A stretch of 64,000 nucleotides of DNA from Actinomycetota bacterium (GCA_004348925.1 RCMX01000001.1:456966-520965); one strand, 5' to 3'. Shown: positions 42,581 through 52,082, counted from the first letter of the stretch. Numbers and translations are program-made. Notes: generated by a model not told the origin, from the letters alone.

Positions 42581-43324
42581 ATGGAACCACACGAGGACAC
42601 ACAGCAAAGCACCCTTGAAGTCGCGCATCTGTGCAAGTCGTTCGCCGGGCTCAAGGCGGTCGACGACGTAGGCTTCACGGTCAAGACAGGCGAGATCCTG
42701 GGGCTTATCGGCCCCAACGGCTCCGGCAAGACCACGCTCATCAACGTCGTGACGGGGCTGCTGCCCGCAACAAGCGGCACGGTGCGCGTCGACGGCTATG
42801 AGACCACCGGACGCAAGCCGCACCGCGTTGCGCGCGCCGGCATCTCGCGAACGTTCCAGACGATCCGGCTCTTCCGAGAACTCACGGTGCTCGAGAACGT
42901 CGAGGTCGCCTCGGTAAGCATGGGTCACTCACGCAGCAAGGCGGCGGGACTCGCGCGCACGCTGCTCGACGACTTCGGACTCACCGAGTGGGCGGACGTG
43001 CTCGGCTCGGAGATCCCCTTCGGCCATCAGCGCAAGCTCGAGATCGCCCGCGCGCTGGCGATGGACCCGAAGTTCCTCTTTCTTGACGAACCCGCAGCCG
43101 GACTCAACGAAGAGGAGTCCGACCTGCTGATGGAGTTGCTCCGCGAAATCCCGACCAAGTACAGCGTTGGCCTGGTGGTCGTGGAGCATGACATGCGGCT
43201 CATGATGAACCTCTGTCCGCGACTGCACGTGCTCAACTACGGCAGAACGATCGCCGAGGGCACACCTGCCGAGGTCAGGGCGAACCAGGAAGTCGTCACC
43301 GCCTACCTAGGGAGCAGTGCGTGA
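42581..43324 (+). CDS. livG: ABC transporter ATP-binding protein, LivG-like
   Basis: 247 residues. Walker A GPNGSGKTT (about 46-54), Q-loop in SRTFQTIRLF, signature region GHQRKLEIARAL replacing the LSGGQ-like motif as is usual in LivG, Walker B FLFLDEPAAGLNEEE, and H-loop VVEHDMRLMM. Energises import together with the LivF-like protein. GGAGGGG precedes ATG 42581 closely. A 109-nt gap from the binding-protein gene may allow different expression. The symbol denotes the family; the substrate is not established. Confidence 0.94.
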   Translation: MEPHEDTQQSTLEVAHLCKSFAGLKAVDDVGFTVKTGEILGLIGPNGSGKTTLINVVTGLLPATSGTVRVDGYETTGRKPHRVARAGISRTFQTIRLFRELTVLENVEVASVSMGHSRSKAAGLARTLLDDFGLTEWADVLGSEIPFGHQRKLEIARALAMDPKFLFLDEPAAGLNEEESDLLMELLREIPTKYSVGLVVVEHDMRLMMNLCPRLHVLNYGRTIAEGTPAEVRANQEVVTAYLGSSA

Positions 43325-44067
43325 CGATGCCGATGCTCACTGTAGAGAACCTGATGGCGTCGTACGGCGTGGTACGCGCGCTGCACGGCGTCTCGTTGGA
43401 AGTGAACGAGGGCGAGCTCGTCGCCCTGCTCGGCGTGAACGGCGCCGGCAAGTCCACCACCCTCAAGTCCATCACGGGCATCCTGCGGCCGGTGAAGGGG
43501 AGCATCACCTTCCTCGGCACCGAGATCACCAACCGCAAGCCCGAGTGGATCGTGAAGCAGGGCCTCTCGCTCGTGCCCGAGGGCCGCGAGATCTTCGGCT
43601 CGCTCACGGTGGAGGAGAACCTGCGACTGGGGGCGTTCGTGTCGTACCAGCGCGACCGGTACAAAGCCGACCTCAAGGAGATCTTCGAGCTCTTCCCGAT
43701 CCTTGAGGAGCGCTTCAGCCAGCCCGGCGGCCTGCTGTCGGGCGGGGAGCAGCAGATGCTCGCGATCGCCCGTGCGATGATGGCACACCCCAAGCTGCTC
43801 ATGCTCGACGAGCCGTCTCTCGGCCTGTCTCCCGCAATGACGGACAGCATCTTCGTGCTCATCAAGCGCCTGCGCGAGATGGGCTCCACCATCCTGCTGG
43901 TGGAGCAGAACGCCGAGCGCGCACTGGAGATCGTCGACCGCGCGTACCTGCTGGCGAACGGCGAAGTCGACTTCGCCGGCAGCGCCGAGGACCTGAAGCG
44001 CAAGGTCGACATCGCGTCCGTCTACTTCGGCGGCGACGACGCCGCTCCCTGTGAGGTGCCACTGTGA
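43321..44067 (+). CDS. livF: ABC transporter ATP-binding protein, LivF-like
   Basis: 248 residues. Walker A GVNGAGKST (about 40-48), LVPEGREIFGSLTVEENL typical of LivF, signature LLSGGEQQMLAIARAMM, Walker B LLMLDEPSLGLSP and H-loop region ILLVEQNAERAL. Pairs with the LivG-like ATPase. GTG 43321 overlaps the livG stop (GTGA), and the next gene overlaps in the same way. Confidence 0.94.
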   Translation: MTMPMLTVENLMASYGVVRALHGVSLEVNEGELVALLGVNGAGKSTTLKSITGILRPVKGSITFLGTEITNRKPEWIVKQGLSLVPEGREIFGSLTVEENLRLGAFVSYQRDRYKADLKEIFELFPILEERFSQPGGLLSGGEQQMLAIARAMMAHPKLLMLDEPSLGLSPAMTDSIFVLIKRLREMGSTILLVEQNAERALEIVDRAYLLANGEVDFAGSAEDLKRKVDIASVYFGGDDAAPCEVPL

Positions 44068-44957
44068 TCGATCTCGAGTTCCTCATCAACACGCTGAGTC
44101 TGGGGAGCCTGTATGCGCTTCTTGCGCTCGGCCTGGTGCTTGTCTACGGCATCCTGAAGCTCGTCAACTTCGCCTACGGCGAGTACATCATGATCGCCGG
44201 CTACGGCCTGTACTTCTCGGCCACGGTTCTTCACCTGCCGTGGTGGGCGACGATGCTCTTCGGTGTTGCTGCGGCGGTGCTCACGAGCTACCTCACCGAG
44301 CTCGCCGCGTTCCGGCCGGTGCGCAACAAGTCGGCCAACGCGCTCATCGTCACCTCGTTCGCCGTGAGCATCTTCCTGCAGAACGCGGTGCTCATCCTCG
44401 TCTCGCCGCGGGCGCGTGCCGTGCAGCTGCCGCCGATCTTCTCGCAGACGGTGAACATCGCCGGTGCGACCACGCCCGTGCGCAACCTGCTCATCATCGG
44501 CACCACCATCACGGTGCTCATCCTGCTGTCGCTGCTCATGAAGAAGACGGTGCTCGGGATGGCGATGCGCGCCGCTGCCGATAAGTTCACCACAACGCGC
44601 CTCATGGGCGTGCCGGCGAACCTGGTCATCTCGGCTGCGTTTATCATCAGCGGGCTCTTGGCGGGTATCGCGTCCATCTTCTGGATCGGGCGCTCGGCAT
44701 CGGTCGATCCGGTCACCGGCGCGGCGCCGCTGCTCATCGCGTTCATCGCGACCGTCATGGGTGGCATGCACAGCCCGACCGGCGCGGTCGTGGGCGGCTT
44801 CGTCTACGGGCTGCTCTTCAACGTGCTGAGCATCACGCTCCCCGCGAGCATGATCAGCTACCGCGACGCGTTCATGTTCGTGATCGTCGTGCTGTTCTTG
44901 CTCTTCCGCCCGGAAGGCATCATCAAGGGCGGCTACACAGAGGAGCGTGTCGGATGA
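44064..44957 (+). CDS. livH: ABC transporter permease, LivH-like
   Basis: 297 residues, about eight TM helices. LEFLINTLSLGSLYALLALGLVLVYGILKLVNFAYGEYIM is the typical LivH N-terminus. The cytoplasmic coupling loop is represented by GMAMRAAADKFTTTRLMGVP, and VGGFVYGLLFN lies near the end. It forms the translocation path with the LivM-like subunit. GTG 44064 overlaps livF (GTGA). Confidence 0.93.
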   Translation: MIDLEFLINTLSLGSLYALLALGLVLVYGILKLVNFAYGEYIMIAGYGLYFSATVLHLPWWATMLFGVAAAVLTSYLTELAAFRPVRNKSANALIVTSFAVSIFLQNAVLILVSPRARAVQLPPIFSQTVNIAGATTPVRNLLIIGTTITVLILLSLLMKKTVLGMAMRAAADKFTTTRLMGVPANLVISAAFIISGLLAGIASIFWIGRSASVDPVTGAAPLLIAFIATVMGGMHSPTGAVVGGFVYGLLFNVLSITLPASMISYRDAFMFVIVVLFLLFRPEGIIKGGYTEERVG

Positions 44958-46024
44958 GCCTCTTCGCGCGCTTCCTCAAACTCGCTCAGAAGCATTCGGC
45001 CCTGCCGATGATCATGATCCCGGTCGTGCTCGTGGGCATCGGGGTCAACATGTTCGGATCGTCGCTCTTGCTCAACGTGTACACGTACTTCTGCGTGAGC
45101 CTCATCATGGTGCTTGGCCTGCAGATGTTCATGGGCAACTCGGGCATCCTGAACTGGGTGCACATCGGCTTCGTGGGCGTGGGCGCCTACGCGTCCGGCA
45201 TCCTCTCCACGGCACCGCTGGTGAAGAGCATGGGCGTGCCCAACATGTTCCCGGCGCTCGTGGAGCTCAACATGCCGGTCATCCCCGCCATCATGGTCGG
45301 CGGTCTGGTGGCCGCGCTTCTGGCGGCGATCATCGGCTACCCGCTGATGCGCCTCTCGGACTTCGTGGGCGTCATCACGCTGTTTGCCACGCTCATCGTC
45401 TTCCACGTGATCATGACCCAGTGGGACAACGTCACCAACGGTCCGCGCACCTTCTTCGGCGTTCCCGAGTTCACGACGCTCACCGTCGCGCTCATCGGCG
45501 CGCTCATCGCGCTGGCGGTCGCGTACTGGTTCCGCGAATCGGGTCTCGGCCTTCGCCTGCGTGCGTCGCGTGATGACCGCTACGCCGCCATGTCGATCGG
45601 CATCGACGTCGTGCGTGTCCGCTACTACGGCTTCATCACAAGCGCGCTCGTCGCCGGCCTCGCCGGTGGCGTCTGGGCGCACTTCATCACGTCGTTCTCC
45701 CCGAAGGCGTTCTACATCTCCGAGATGTTCATCCTGCTCAGCATGGTCGTCATCGGCGGGTCGGGGAGTATCTCGGGCGCTTTCATGGGCACGGTCTTCG
45801 TGACGGTGGGCAGGGAGCTGCTCCGTCAGGTCGAAGGCACCATCAACAACGCGCACCTGCTCTCGTTCGAGGTCTACGGTCTTACCGAGGCGGTCATGGC
45901 GATCTTCATGATCGTGATCCTCATCTGGCGACCGGGTGGCGTGGTCGGCGGACAGGAGCTCCGGTGGCCGCTCTTCAAGCGCAATAAGCCGATCGTAACC
46001 AAGGAGGTCGAAGATGGCGTGTGA
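44954..46024 (+). CDS. livM: ABC transporter permease, LivM-like
   Basis: 356 residues, about ten TM helices. Recognisable stretches are LLLNVYTYFCVSLIMVLGLQMFMGNSGILNWVHIGFVGVGAYAS, the coupling loop GLGLRLRASRDDRYAAMSIGIDVVRVRYYGF and MVVIGGSGSISGAFMGTVF, all LivM hallmarks. Starts at ATG 44954 overlapping livH (ATGA). Its last codons contain AAGGAGGT, the ribosome binding site of the amidase gene. Confidence 0.93.
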   Translation: MSLFARFLKLAQKHSALPMIMIPVVLVGIGVNMFGSSLLLNVYTYFCVSLIMVLGLQMFMGNSGILNWVHIGFVGVGAYASGILSTAPLVKSMGVPNMFPALVELNMPVIPAIMVGGLVAALLAAIIGYPLMRLSDFVGVITLFATLIVFHVIMTQWDNVTNGPRTFFGVPEFTTLTVALIGALIALAVAYWFRESGLGLRLRASRDDRYAAMSIGIDVVRVRYYGFITSALVAGLAGGVWAHFITSFSPKAFYISEMFILLSMVVIGGSGSISGAFMGTVFVTVGRELLRQVEGTINNAHLLSFEVYGLTEAVMAIFMIVILIWRPGGVVGGQELRWPLFKRNKPIVTKEVEDGV

Positions 46025-46919
46025 ACTGACGCGTGACAAGGCATTCTTCGCGTTCTCTCCGGATACCGAGCCGGTCGTCCGCGTGGCACAGGGCGAGGAA
46101 GTGCACCTGACCACCCACGACTGCTTCAGCGGGCAGCTCAAGACCACGGCCGACACGCTCGAGACGCTCGACTGGTCGATCACCAACCCGGCCACCGGTC
46201 CGGTCTACATCGAGGGCACCAAGCCCGGCGACCTGCTCCGCATCGACCTGCACGAGGTCAGGGCGACGGGTCCCTCGGTCATGGTCGCGGTCCCGCAGGT
46301 GGGCGCGCTCGGCGATCTCATCACCGAGGAAGAGACCGTCATCGTTGAGCACCGCGGCGACACCATCGTATTCAAGGACAAGGTCGTCGTGAAGCAGAAC
46401 CCGATGCTGGGTGTAATCGGCGTCGCTCCTGCCGAGGGCGTCATCCCCAACAGCACGCCGGGCATCCACGGCGGGAACATGGACTGCACGCTCGTTACGA
46501 GCGGCTCGAGCCTCTACCTCACGGTCGGCGTCGAAGGCGCGCTCTTCGGCTGTGGCGATATGCACGCTGTCATGGGCGACGGCGAAGTCGTCATCTGCGG
46601 TGCCGAGACCCCCGGCGAGGTGCGGCTCACACCGCAGGTCGTGGCGATCCCGGGCCTGCCCACGCCGTTCATCGAGAACGACGAGATCGTAGCGGTCATC
46701 GGTTCCGCCGAGACGGTGGATGCCGCGTACAAGCTCGTCCTCGGCATGATGCACGAGTTCCTCACGAAGGTGGCCGGATTCCCGAACAACGACGCGGCGC
46801 TGCTGATGAGCCTCGTCGGCAACCTGAAGTTCTGCCAGGTGGTCGATCCGCTCATGACCGTGCGCTTCGAGTTCCCGAAGTCGGTGCTCGCCGATTACGG
46901 GTACGTACTGCCCAGGTAG
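46014..46919 (+). CDS. fmdA: Acetamidase/formamidase
   Basis: 301 residues. Hydrolyses short aliphatic amides to ammonia and the acid in the cytoplasm. Family motifs are HLTTHDCFSGQ, NPATGPVYIEG, PGIHGGNMDC, LFGCGDMHAVMGDGEVVICGAE and TPFIENDE. ATG 46014 overlaps livM by 11 nt and has a perfect AAGGAGGT 5 nt upstream, giving strong coupled translation. Being the last gene of the transporter operon, it probably degrades the imported amide as a nitrogen source. A strong terminator follows. Confidence 0.92.
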   Translation: MACELTRDKAFFAFSPDTEPVVRVAQGEEVHLTTHDCFSGQLKTTADTLETLDWSITNPATGPVYIEGTKPGDLLRIDLHEVRATGPSVMVAVPQVGALGDLITEEETVIVEHRGDTIVFKDKVVVKQNPMLGVIGVAPAEGVIPNSTPGIHGGNMDCTLVTSGSSLYLTVGVEGALFGCGDMHAVMGDGEVVICGAETPGEVRLTPQVVAIPGLPTPFIENDEIVAVIGSAETVDAAYKLVLGMMHEFLTKVAGFPNNDAALLMSLVGNLKFCQVVDPLMTVRFEFPKSVLADYGYVLPR

Positions 46920-46957
46920 TGATGACGAGGCGGCCGTGAAGCCGTCCGCCTGAGAAG

Positions 46958-47000
46958 CGAGGCCCGGGTATCGGCACGACACCCGGGCCTCGTGTTCTCT
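46958..47000 (+). terminator. Rho-independent terminator of the amide operon
   Basis: CGAGGCCCGGGT (46958-46969) and ACCCGGGCCTCG (46981-46992) form a perfect 12-bp stem with an 11-nt loop, followed by TGTTCTCT. Confidence 0.85.
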
Positions 47001-47027
47001 CGGCTGGCGCGCCGTATGCATCGCAGG

Positions 47028-47057
47028 TTGCTGCACCGCGCTTGGTGAACGTAGTAC
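47028..47057 (+). promoter_or_regulatory. Promoter candidate for the haem sensor kinase
   Basis: TTGCTG (47028-47033), 18-bp spacer, TAGTAC (47052-47057), 36 nt before ATG 47094. Moderate match only. Confidence 0.45.
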
Positions 47058-47093
47058 TATGCAGCCAGGCCCTCGCGATAGGGAGGACGCATC

Positions 47094-48815
47094 ATGAACC
47101 CGCTCAATCGACGCATCGGTTCGCAACTCGTGGTGGTCTGGACGGCGACGTTCCTGCTCGTCGCCCTTGCGGTGGTCATCTCGGTGAGTATGTCTTTGCG
47201 GGCGCTGGCGCGGCAGGAGGCTCGCGAGAAGGCGGAGATAATCGCGACCAGAAGCCTGGCGACGCATTTCTACTTCAGTGACGAGCTCAAGCCGAGTGTC
47301 TTCAAACTGTCGCGCGAGACCAAGGGGCCGGACTACTTCGATCCGGTGTGGATGTCGTCTACCTATGCGGTGCGCGATATCCAGCGCCGCTTCAGCGAGC
47401 TTGTCGATCAGCAGTACTACTACAAAGAATGCGCGATCGATGCCCGGAGTCCGCAGTACGAGGCCGATGCCGTGGAGCGGGACTTCCTGCAGCGGGTGAA
47501 CGCGGATCCGACGCTTCGTAAGGAGTCGCTGGTCAGGGAGTTCGACGGTGCACCGTACCTGGTGGTGCTCGAGCGCGGCGAACAGATGGTCGAAGCGTGC
47601 ATGCCATGCCATTCCGACCCCTCGCTCGCGCCGAAGGACCTAGTGGCGAAGTACGGCCCCACCAGGAGCTTCGGGCGAGAGATCGGCGACTACACATCGG
47701 CGATCTCGGTCCGCATCCCGCTGGCGCAGGCGTATGAGTCGGCCGACAAGACGACGCGGTTGCTCTCGGCCGTGCTCGTCGGCATCTTCGGCCTGAGCCT
47801 CAGCGGCATCTACTTCTACAACCGACGTGTGGTGTTCGTTCCCGCTCGGCAGTACGAGGCGCAGGCGGAGGCGATGAGCGCCGCCGTCGTCAAGGAACAC
47901 TCCGCGAACGAGGAGCTTGCGGCACTCAACCAGGAACTCCAGGCGATGAACGAAGAGCTGATGAGCGAGGTCAGCGACCGGGTGGCTGCCGAGGAGGAAT
48001 TGGGCGAGTACAAGAGTCGCCTTGAGGAGCTCGTCAGCATGCGGACTTCGGATCTTGAACGTGCCATGAGCGAGGCAGAACGTGCGAACGCGGCGAAGTC
48101 CCTGTTCCTGGCGAACATCAGCCACGACCTGCGTACGCCGCTCAACTCGGTCATCGGCTTCAGCGACGTGCTCATCTCGGGCATGGCGGGGGAGATGAAT
48201 GAGGAGCAGGTCAGACAGGTCCGGATGATCAACGACTCCGGGAAGTACCTCCTGGCGCTGGTGAATGACCTGCTGGACTTGAGCCGCATCGAGACAGGCG
48301 AACAGCGGATAGCCCCGCAGGACGTCGCGCTGCCCGAGGTGATCGCGTCGGTCGAGGGAATCATCGAGCCGATGTGCGAGGACAAGGGCATCGAGTTCGT
48401 GTGCGAGGACTGCGACCTCGACGTGACGATGCACACCGATGAGCGGCTGCTTCGACAGCTGTTGCTCAACCTTCTCAGCAACGCCGTGAAGTTCACCAGG
48501 GAGGGTGTCGTGCGCCTGCGCGTCGGCACCGCGCGAAGCACCGACGAGGTGCTGTTCGACGTGATCGACTCCGGTCCGGGTATCGCAAGCGACGAATTGC
48601 CGTACGTCTTCGAGGCGTTCACGCAGTTTACCCGGGACGAGTCGGCGAAGCCGGACGGCGCCGGGCTGGGTCTGGCGATCTCGCTGCGTATCGCGCGCCT
48701 GCTCGGTGGGACGATCGTTGCAAGTAGCACCCTCGGCAAGGGTTCGGTATTCTCGGTACGGTTGCCGAGGGTCGCACCCGCGTCTGCCGAGGATTCCAAC
48801 ACGCCCCTCACCTGA
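47094..48815 (+). CDS. Sensor histidine kinase with DUF3365-type c-haem domain
   Basis: 573 residues. TM1 about 12-33 and TM2 about 223-242 frame an extracytoplasmic domain resembling DUF3365/Tll0287: SLATHFYFSDELKPSVFKL, then YKECAIDARSPQYEADAVERDF, and the c-type haem motif C169-MP-C172-H173 in EACMPCHSDP. The cytoplasmic part has a long coiled coil (about 255-335), HisKA with H344 in FLANISHDLRTPLNS and a HATPase domain with NLLSNAVKF, DSGPGI and DGAGLGLAIS. Covalent haem suggests redox or gas sensing at the outer face. GGGAGG precedes ATG 47094. No response regulator is adjacent; galE follows 23 nt later. Confidence 0.9.
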   Translation: MNPLNRRIGSQLVVVWTATFLLVALAVVISVSMSLRALARQEAREKAEIIATRSLATHFYFSDELKPSVFKLSRETKGPDYFDPVWMSSTYAVRDIQRRFSELVDQQYYYKECAIDARSPQYEADAVERDFLQRVNADPTLRKESLVREFDGAPYLVVLERGEQMVEACMPCHSDPSLAPKDLVAKYGPTRSFGREIGDYTSAISVRIPLAQAYESADKTTRLLSAVLVGIFGLSLSGIYFYNRRVVFVPARQYEAQAEAMSAAVVKEHSANEELAALNQELQAMNEELMSEVSDRVAAEEELGEYKSRLEELVSMRTSDLERAMSEAERANAAKSLFLANISHDLRTPLNSVIGFSDVLISGMAGEMNEEQVRQVRMINDSGKYLLALVNDLLDLSRIETGEQRIAPQDVALPEVIASVEGIIEPMCEDKGIEFVCEDCDLDVTMHTDERLLRQLLLNLLSNAVKFTREGVVRLRVGTARSTDEVLFDVIDSGPGIASDELPYVFEAFTQFTRDESAKPDGAGLGLAISLRIARLLGGTIVASSTLGKGSVFSVRLPRVAPASAEDSNTPLT

Positions 48816-48838
48816 GCCGCGACTCCACGAGGAGGATC

Positions 48839-49810
48839 ATGCGCGTACTCGTTACCGGCGGCGCCGGTTACATCGGCGCTATCACCACACGCACGCTCCT
48901 GGACGCCGGGCATGAGGCCGTCGTGCTCGACACGCTGGAGAAGGGGCACCGCGAGGCGGTCGACCCGCGCGCGACGCTCGTTGTAGGCGACGTCGGGGAT
49001 CGCGCGGTCGTCTCGGCGGCGCTTGAGGGCATCGACGCGGTGATGCACCTCGCGGGATACATCGAGGTGGCCGAGTCGCAGGCGAATCCGGAGCGCTACT
49101 TCGACAACAACGTGACGCGTCCTTTGGCGATGCTCGCCGCCATGGCCGAGCACGGCATCGACGCGCTGGTCTTCTCGTCGACGGCGGCGGTCTACGGCGA
49201 GCCAGAGTGCGTGCCGATCGAGGAGGACGCGGCGACCATCCCGGTTAATGCGTACGGCGAAAGCAAGCTCGCGTTCGAGCGCGAGCTTGACCGCGCAGCC
49301 GGGGAGCAGGGTCTGCGCTCGGTGCGGCTGCGCTACTTCAACGTCGCCGGCGCGTGGCCCGACGGATCGCTCGGTGAAGCGCACGACCCGGAGACGCACA
49401 TAATCCCACGCATCCTGGATGCTCTGGCAGGCGGGAAGCGTGACTTCGAGGTGTACGGGAACGACTATCCCACGCCCGACGGCACGTGCGTCCGCGACTA
49501 CATCCACGTGTGCGACCTCGCCCGTGCGCATGTCCTGGCGCTTGAGCATCTGCATGCGGGCGGTACCGGCGTCGTGTGCAATCTCGGCAATGGCCGAGGC
49601 TACAGCAACCTTGAAGTCGTCCGGACCTGCTCTCGCGTGGTTGCGACCCCCGTCGACGTGACCTTCGGGCCGAGGCGGGCGGGGGACCCGGCGGTGCTGG
49701 TCGCCTCGGCGGATCGTGCCCGAGAAGTGCTCGGCTGGGTGCCTCGGCGGGGAGACCTCGGCGACATGATCTCGGACGCCTGGGCATGGTGTCAGCGAGG
49801 TATGCGATAA
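48839..49810 (+). CDS. galE: UDP-glucose 4-epimerase
   Basis: 323 residues, SDR fold. VTGGAGYIGAITTRTLLDAGH is the NAD loop, HLAGYIEVAESQANPERYFDNNV, the catalytic Ser region SSTAAVYGEPE, YxxxK in NAYGESKLAFER, RYFNVAGAWPDGSLGE, and TPDGTCVRDYIHVCDLA, all diagnostic of GalE. Interconverts UDP-Glc and UDP-Gal for envelope glycans. AGGAGG precedes ATG 48839. It is likely read with the upstream kinase gene. It lies about 8 kb from the exopolysaccharide locus it may serve. Confidence 0.94.
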   Translation: MRVLVTGGAGYIGAITTRTLLDAGHEAVVLDTLEKGHREAVDPRATLVVGDVGDRAVVSAALEGIDAVMHLAGYIEVAESQANPERYFDNNVTRPLAMLAAMAEHGIDALVFSSTAAVYGEPECVPIEEDAATIPVNAYGESKLAFERELDRAAGEQGLRSVRLRYFNVAGAWPDGSLGEAHDPETHIIPRILDALAGGKRDFEVYGNDYPTPDGTCVRDYIHVCDLARAHVLALEHLHAGGTGVVCNLGNGRGYSNLEVVRTCSRVVATPVDVTFGPRRAGDPAVLVASADRAREVLGWVPRRGDLGDMISDAWAWCQRGMR

Positions 49811-49820
49811 TGGGTGGAGC

Positions 49821-49841
49821 CCGGACCCTGGGGGAGTCCGG
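49821..49841 (+). other. Short hairpin between galE and the surface protein gene
   Basis: CCGGAC (49821-49826) with GTCCGG (49836-49841), without a T-run. A weak attenuating or stabilising hairpin. Confidence 0.35.
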
Positions 49842-49877
49842 TCAGGCACGTTTCGTTGATCTTACCGAGGGGGAGTC

Positions 49878-52082
49878 GTGAGTCGTATGGGGTATGCCGG
49901 AATGCGTACGCGAGCCGTTTCAGCCTTCGTCGTGAGCGCATTGCTCGTGGCCATGTTCCCGGTCGCAGGAACCGCTTCACCAGCCACAGCGCGACTCGCG
50001 AACCCGGGCAGCACGAAGGCCGTTCTGGAGCTGTATTCGAAGCCCGTTCTCGACGTCCAGGGAGGCGTGCTTCGCCCTCTGGATGCCGACGACACCATCG
50101 CCGGCGCGGTCGCGCTGACGGCGACTCCCGTGGGTGGCACGCTCGATTTTGCCACCGACACCACTGACGTCTATTCGATCACGCTCGCCGCGGGTACCCG
50201 GTTCACGCTGGTGCTCTCGGGTGCATCTACGCTCTCGGCGGACGCGTATCTGTACGCGCCGTTCGTCACCGACGCCGATGCCACCGCTGCCTTGGTCGGG
50301 ACGCTCGGTGATGCCTACCCGAAGAAGCTGACGTTCGACGTGCCCGCAGGACTCGCTGGGGAGTACTACCTCGCGATCGATGCGGCCGGTGGCTCGGGTT
50401 CGTACTCGCTGACCTGGTCGAACTTCGTCATACCGACGGGCCTTGACGATGAGATTCCCGGTGTCGTGCCGCCGGGGGCCACGATCGATGGCTCTTTGGC
50501 CGAGACCACCGACGTGGATGACGTGTTCAGGGTGGTCCTTGGAGAGGGGCAGCGACTGCAGGCTGCGCTCACCGGCGATGCCGGGACGGACTTCGACCTG
50601 CATCTGTACGACCCGGACACGGCGAAGGTGGGAAGCGTGCTGCCCATCGCGGGGTCAGCAGGTGCCGATTCCTCGGAGTACTTCGTCTACGAGGTGCCGA
50701 CGGGCAAGTCCGGGACGTACTATCTCGCGGTGCATGCGGCCGTGGGAACCGGTGCCTACTCGCTGACGTGGTCGGTCGATACCGTACCTGCCGGAACCTG
50801 GGAGACGACCGCCGCCGCTACACCGCTTGCGACTGCAAACGGGACGGTGACGGACACCCTCGATCGACTGAGCGACGCGAACGACTTCATGAGACGGAGC
50901 TTCTCGGCTGGCGACCGCCTGGAGATCAGCCTGACAGGTGCCGTCGGCACCGACTTCGACGTGTACGTCTACGGCCCGGGCAGTGCAGACCCGATCGCGA
51001 AGTCTGACAAGACGACCTATCCGGAGCGCGTCTCGTTGGACATCTCCACGGCAGGGGTCTACTACATCGAAGTCGCGTCGTTCTCCGGATCCGGCCAGTA
51101 TCAGCTCACGTACGTGACGTCGAGGACTCCGGTGTGGACCGAGACCGGTCGGCTGTCAGGCCAGGATCGCTTCAAGACCGCCGTCAAGCTGTCTGAGGCG
51201 GCGTATGCTGCCGGCTCATGTCCGACGGTCGTTCTTGCTACCGGCGAGAACTTCCCGGATGCGCTGTCGGCATCCGGACTGGCCGGCGTCTACGACTCGC
51301 CCATCCTGCTCACGCGGAAGTACGTGGTTCCCGCCGAGGTGCTGAGCGAGCTCGTCCGCCTCGGCGCGACCAAGGTCGTGATCGTTGGCGGGCCGCCGGC
51401 AGTAGCACCTGAAGTGGTCAAGGCGCTGCAGAACAGGGGCCTGACCGTCACGCGGGTCGACGGAGTGAATCGCTACTCGACGTCGGCTGAGGTCGCTCGG
51501 GAGGTCGCGCGGCTGAAGGGCCCGCTCTTCGCGAAGGCGGCCTTCGTTGCACGCGCGGACGTGTTCGCCGACGCACTCGCGGTAGCACCGTTCGCGTACA
51601 GCCAGGGATACCCCGTGCTCCTCACCCGTTCGGATGCTCTGGTCACCGAGTGCTCCGGCGTCATCACCTCTCTCGGGATATCGCAGATCTACGTCGCCGG
51701 AAGTGAGAAGGCCGTAAGCGGCGCAGTCGTGAGAGCGATAGATGCACTACCGGCAGTGGTGTCACCTGTCGTACGCCTCAAGGGGAACGACCGCTACGGG
51801 ACTGCTGCTGCGATCGCCGAGTACGGTGTCGACTTCTGGTGGGGAAGCGCATCCTACGTCGGAGTCGCTACGGGGCTGAACTTCCCCGACGCGCTCGGCG
51901 GCGGTGCCGTGTGCGGATCGCGCGGTGGCGTCATGCTGCTGACGCCTCCCACGAGCCTCTCGACGGCTGCATCGGGCTTCATCAGCGCGCACGCGGGCGA
52001 AGTCCTCAAGACCGAGGTCTTTGGCGGCAGCAACGTCGTGCGCGACGTCGTGAAGTCTCAGATGAACGCTCTGCTTCAGTAG
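49878..52082 (+). CDS. Secreted PPC-repeat and cell-wall-binding (CWB2) protein
   Basis: 734 residues. The N-terminal signal peptide (hydrophobic core VSAFVVSALLVAMFPVAG, cleavage probably after an Ala near 35-39) has a basic start. Residues about 60-420 hold three PPC-like beta-sandwich repeats (VDDVFRVVLGEGQRLQAAL, FDLHLYDPDTA and a third, FMRRSFSAGDRLEISL). Residues about 425-734 hold three CWB2 repeats starting RLSGQDRFKTAVKLSE, RVDGVNRYSTSAEVAR and RLKGNDRYGTAAAIAE, each with an FPDAL or FADALA block. CWB2 triplets anchor proteins non-covalently to cell-wall polymer. The product is a surface protein; no catalytic domain is seen. GTG 49878 follows GAGGGGGAG. Confidence 0.93.
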   Translation: MSRMGYAGMRTRAVSAFVVSALLVAMFPVAGTASPATARLANPGSTKAVLELYSKPVLDVQGGVLRPLDADDTIAGAVALTATPVGGTLDFATDTTDVYSITLAAGTRFTLVLSGASTLSADAYLYAPFVTDADATAALVGTLGDAYPKKLTFDVPAGLAGEYYLAIDAAGGSGSYSLTWSNFVIPTGLDDEIPGVVPPGATIDGSLAETTDVDDVFRVVLGEGQRLQAALTGDAGTDFDLHLYDPDTAKVGSVLPIAGSAGADSSEYFVYEVPTGKSGTYYLAVHAAVGTGAYSLTWSVDTVPAGTWETTAAATPLATANGTVTDTLDRLSDANDFMRRSFSAGDRLEISLTGAVGTDFDVYVYGPGSADPIAKSDKTTYPERVSLDISTAGVYYIEVASFSGSGQYQLTYVTSRTPVWTETGRLSGQDRFKTAVKLSEAAYAAGSCPTVVLATGENFPDALSASGLAGVYDSPILLTRKYVVPAEVLSELVRLGATKVVIVGGPPAVAPEVVKALQNRGLTVTRVDGVNRYSTSAEVAREVARLKGPLFAKAAFVARADVFADALAVAPFAYSQGYPVLLTRSDALVTECSGVITSLGISQIYVAGSEKAVSGAVVRAIDALPAVVSPVVRLKGNDRYGTAAAIAEYGVDFWWGSASYVGVATGLNFPDALGGGAVCGSRGGVMLLTPPTSLSTAASGFISAHAGEVLKTEVFGGSNVVRDVVKSQMNALLQ

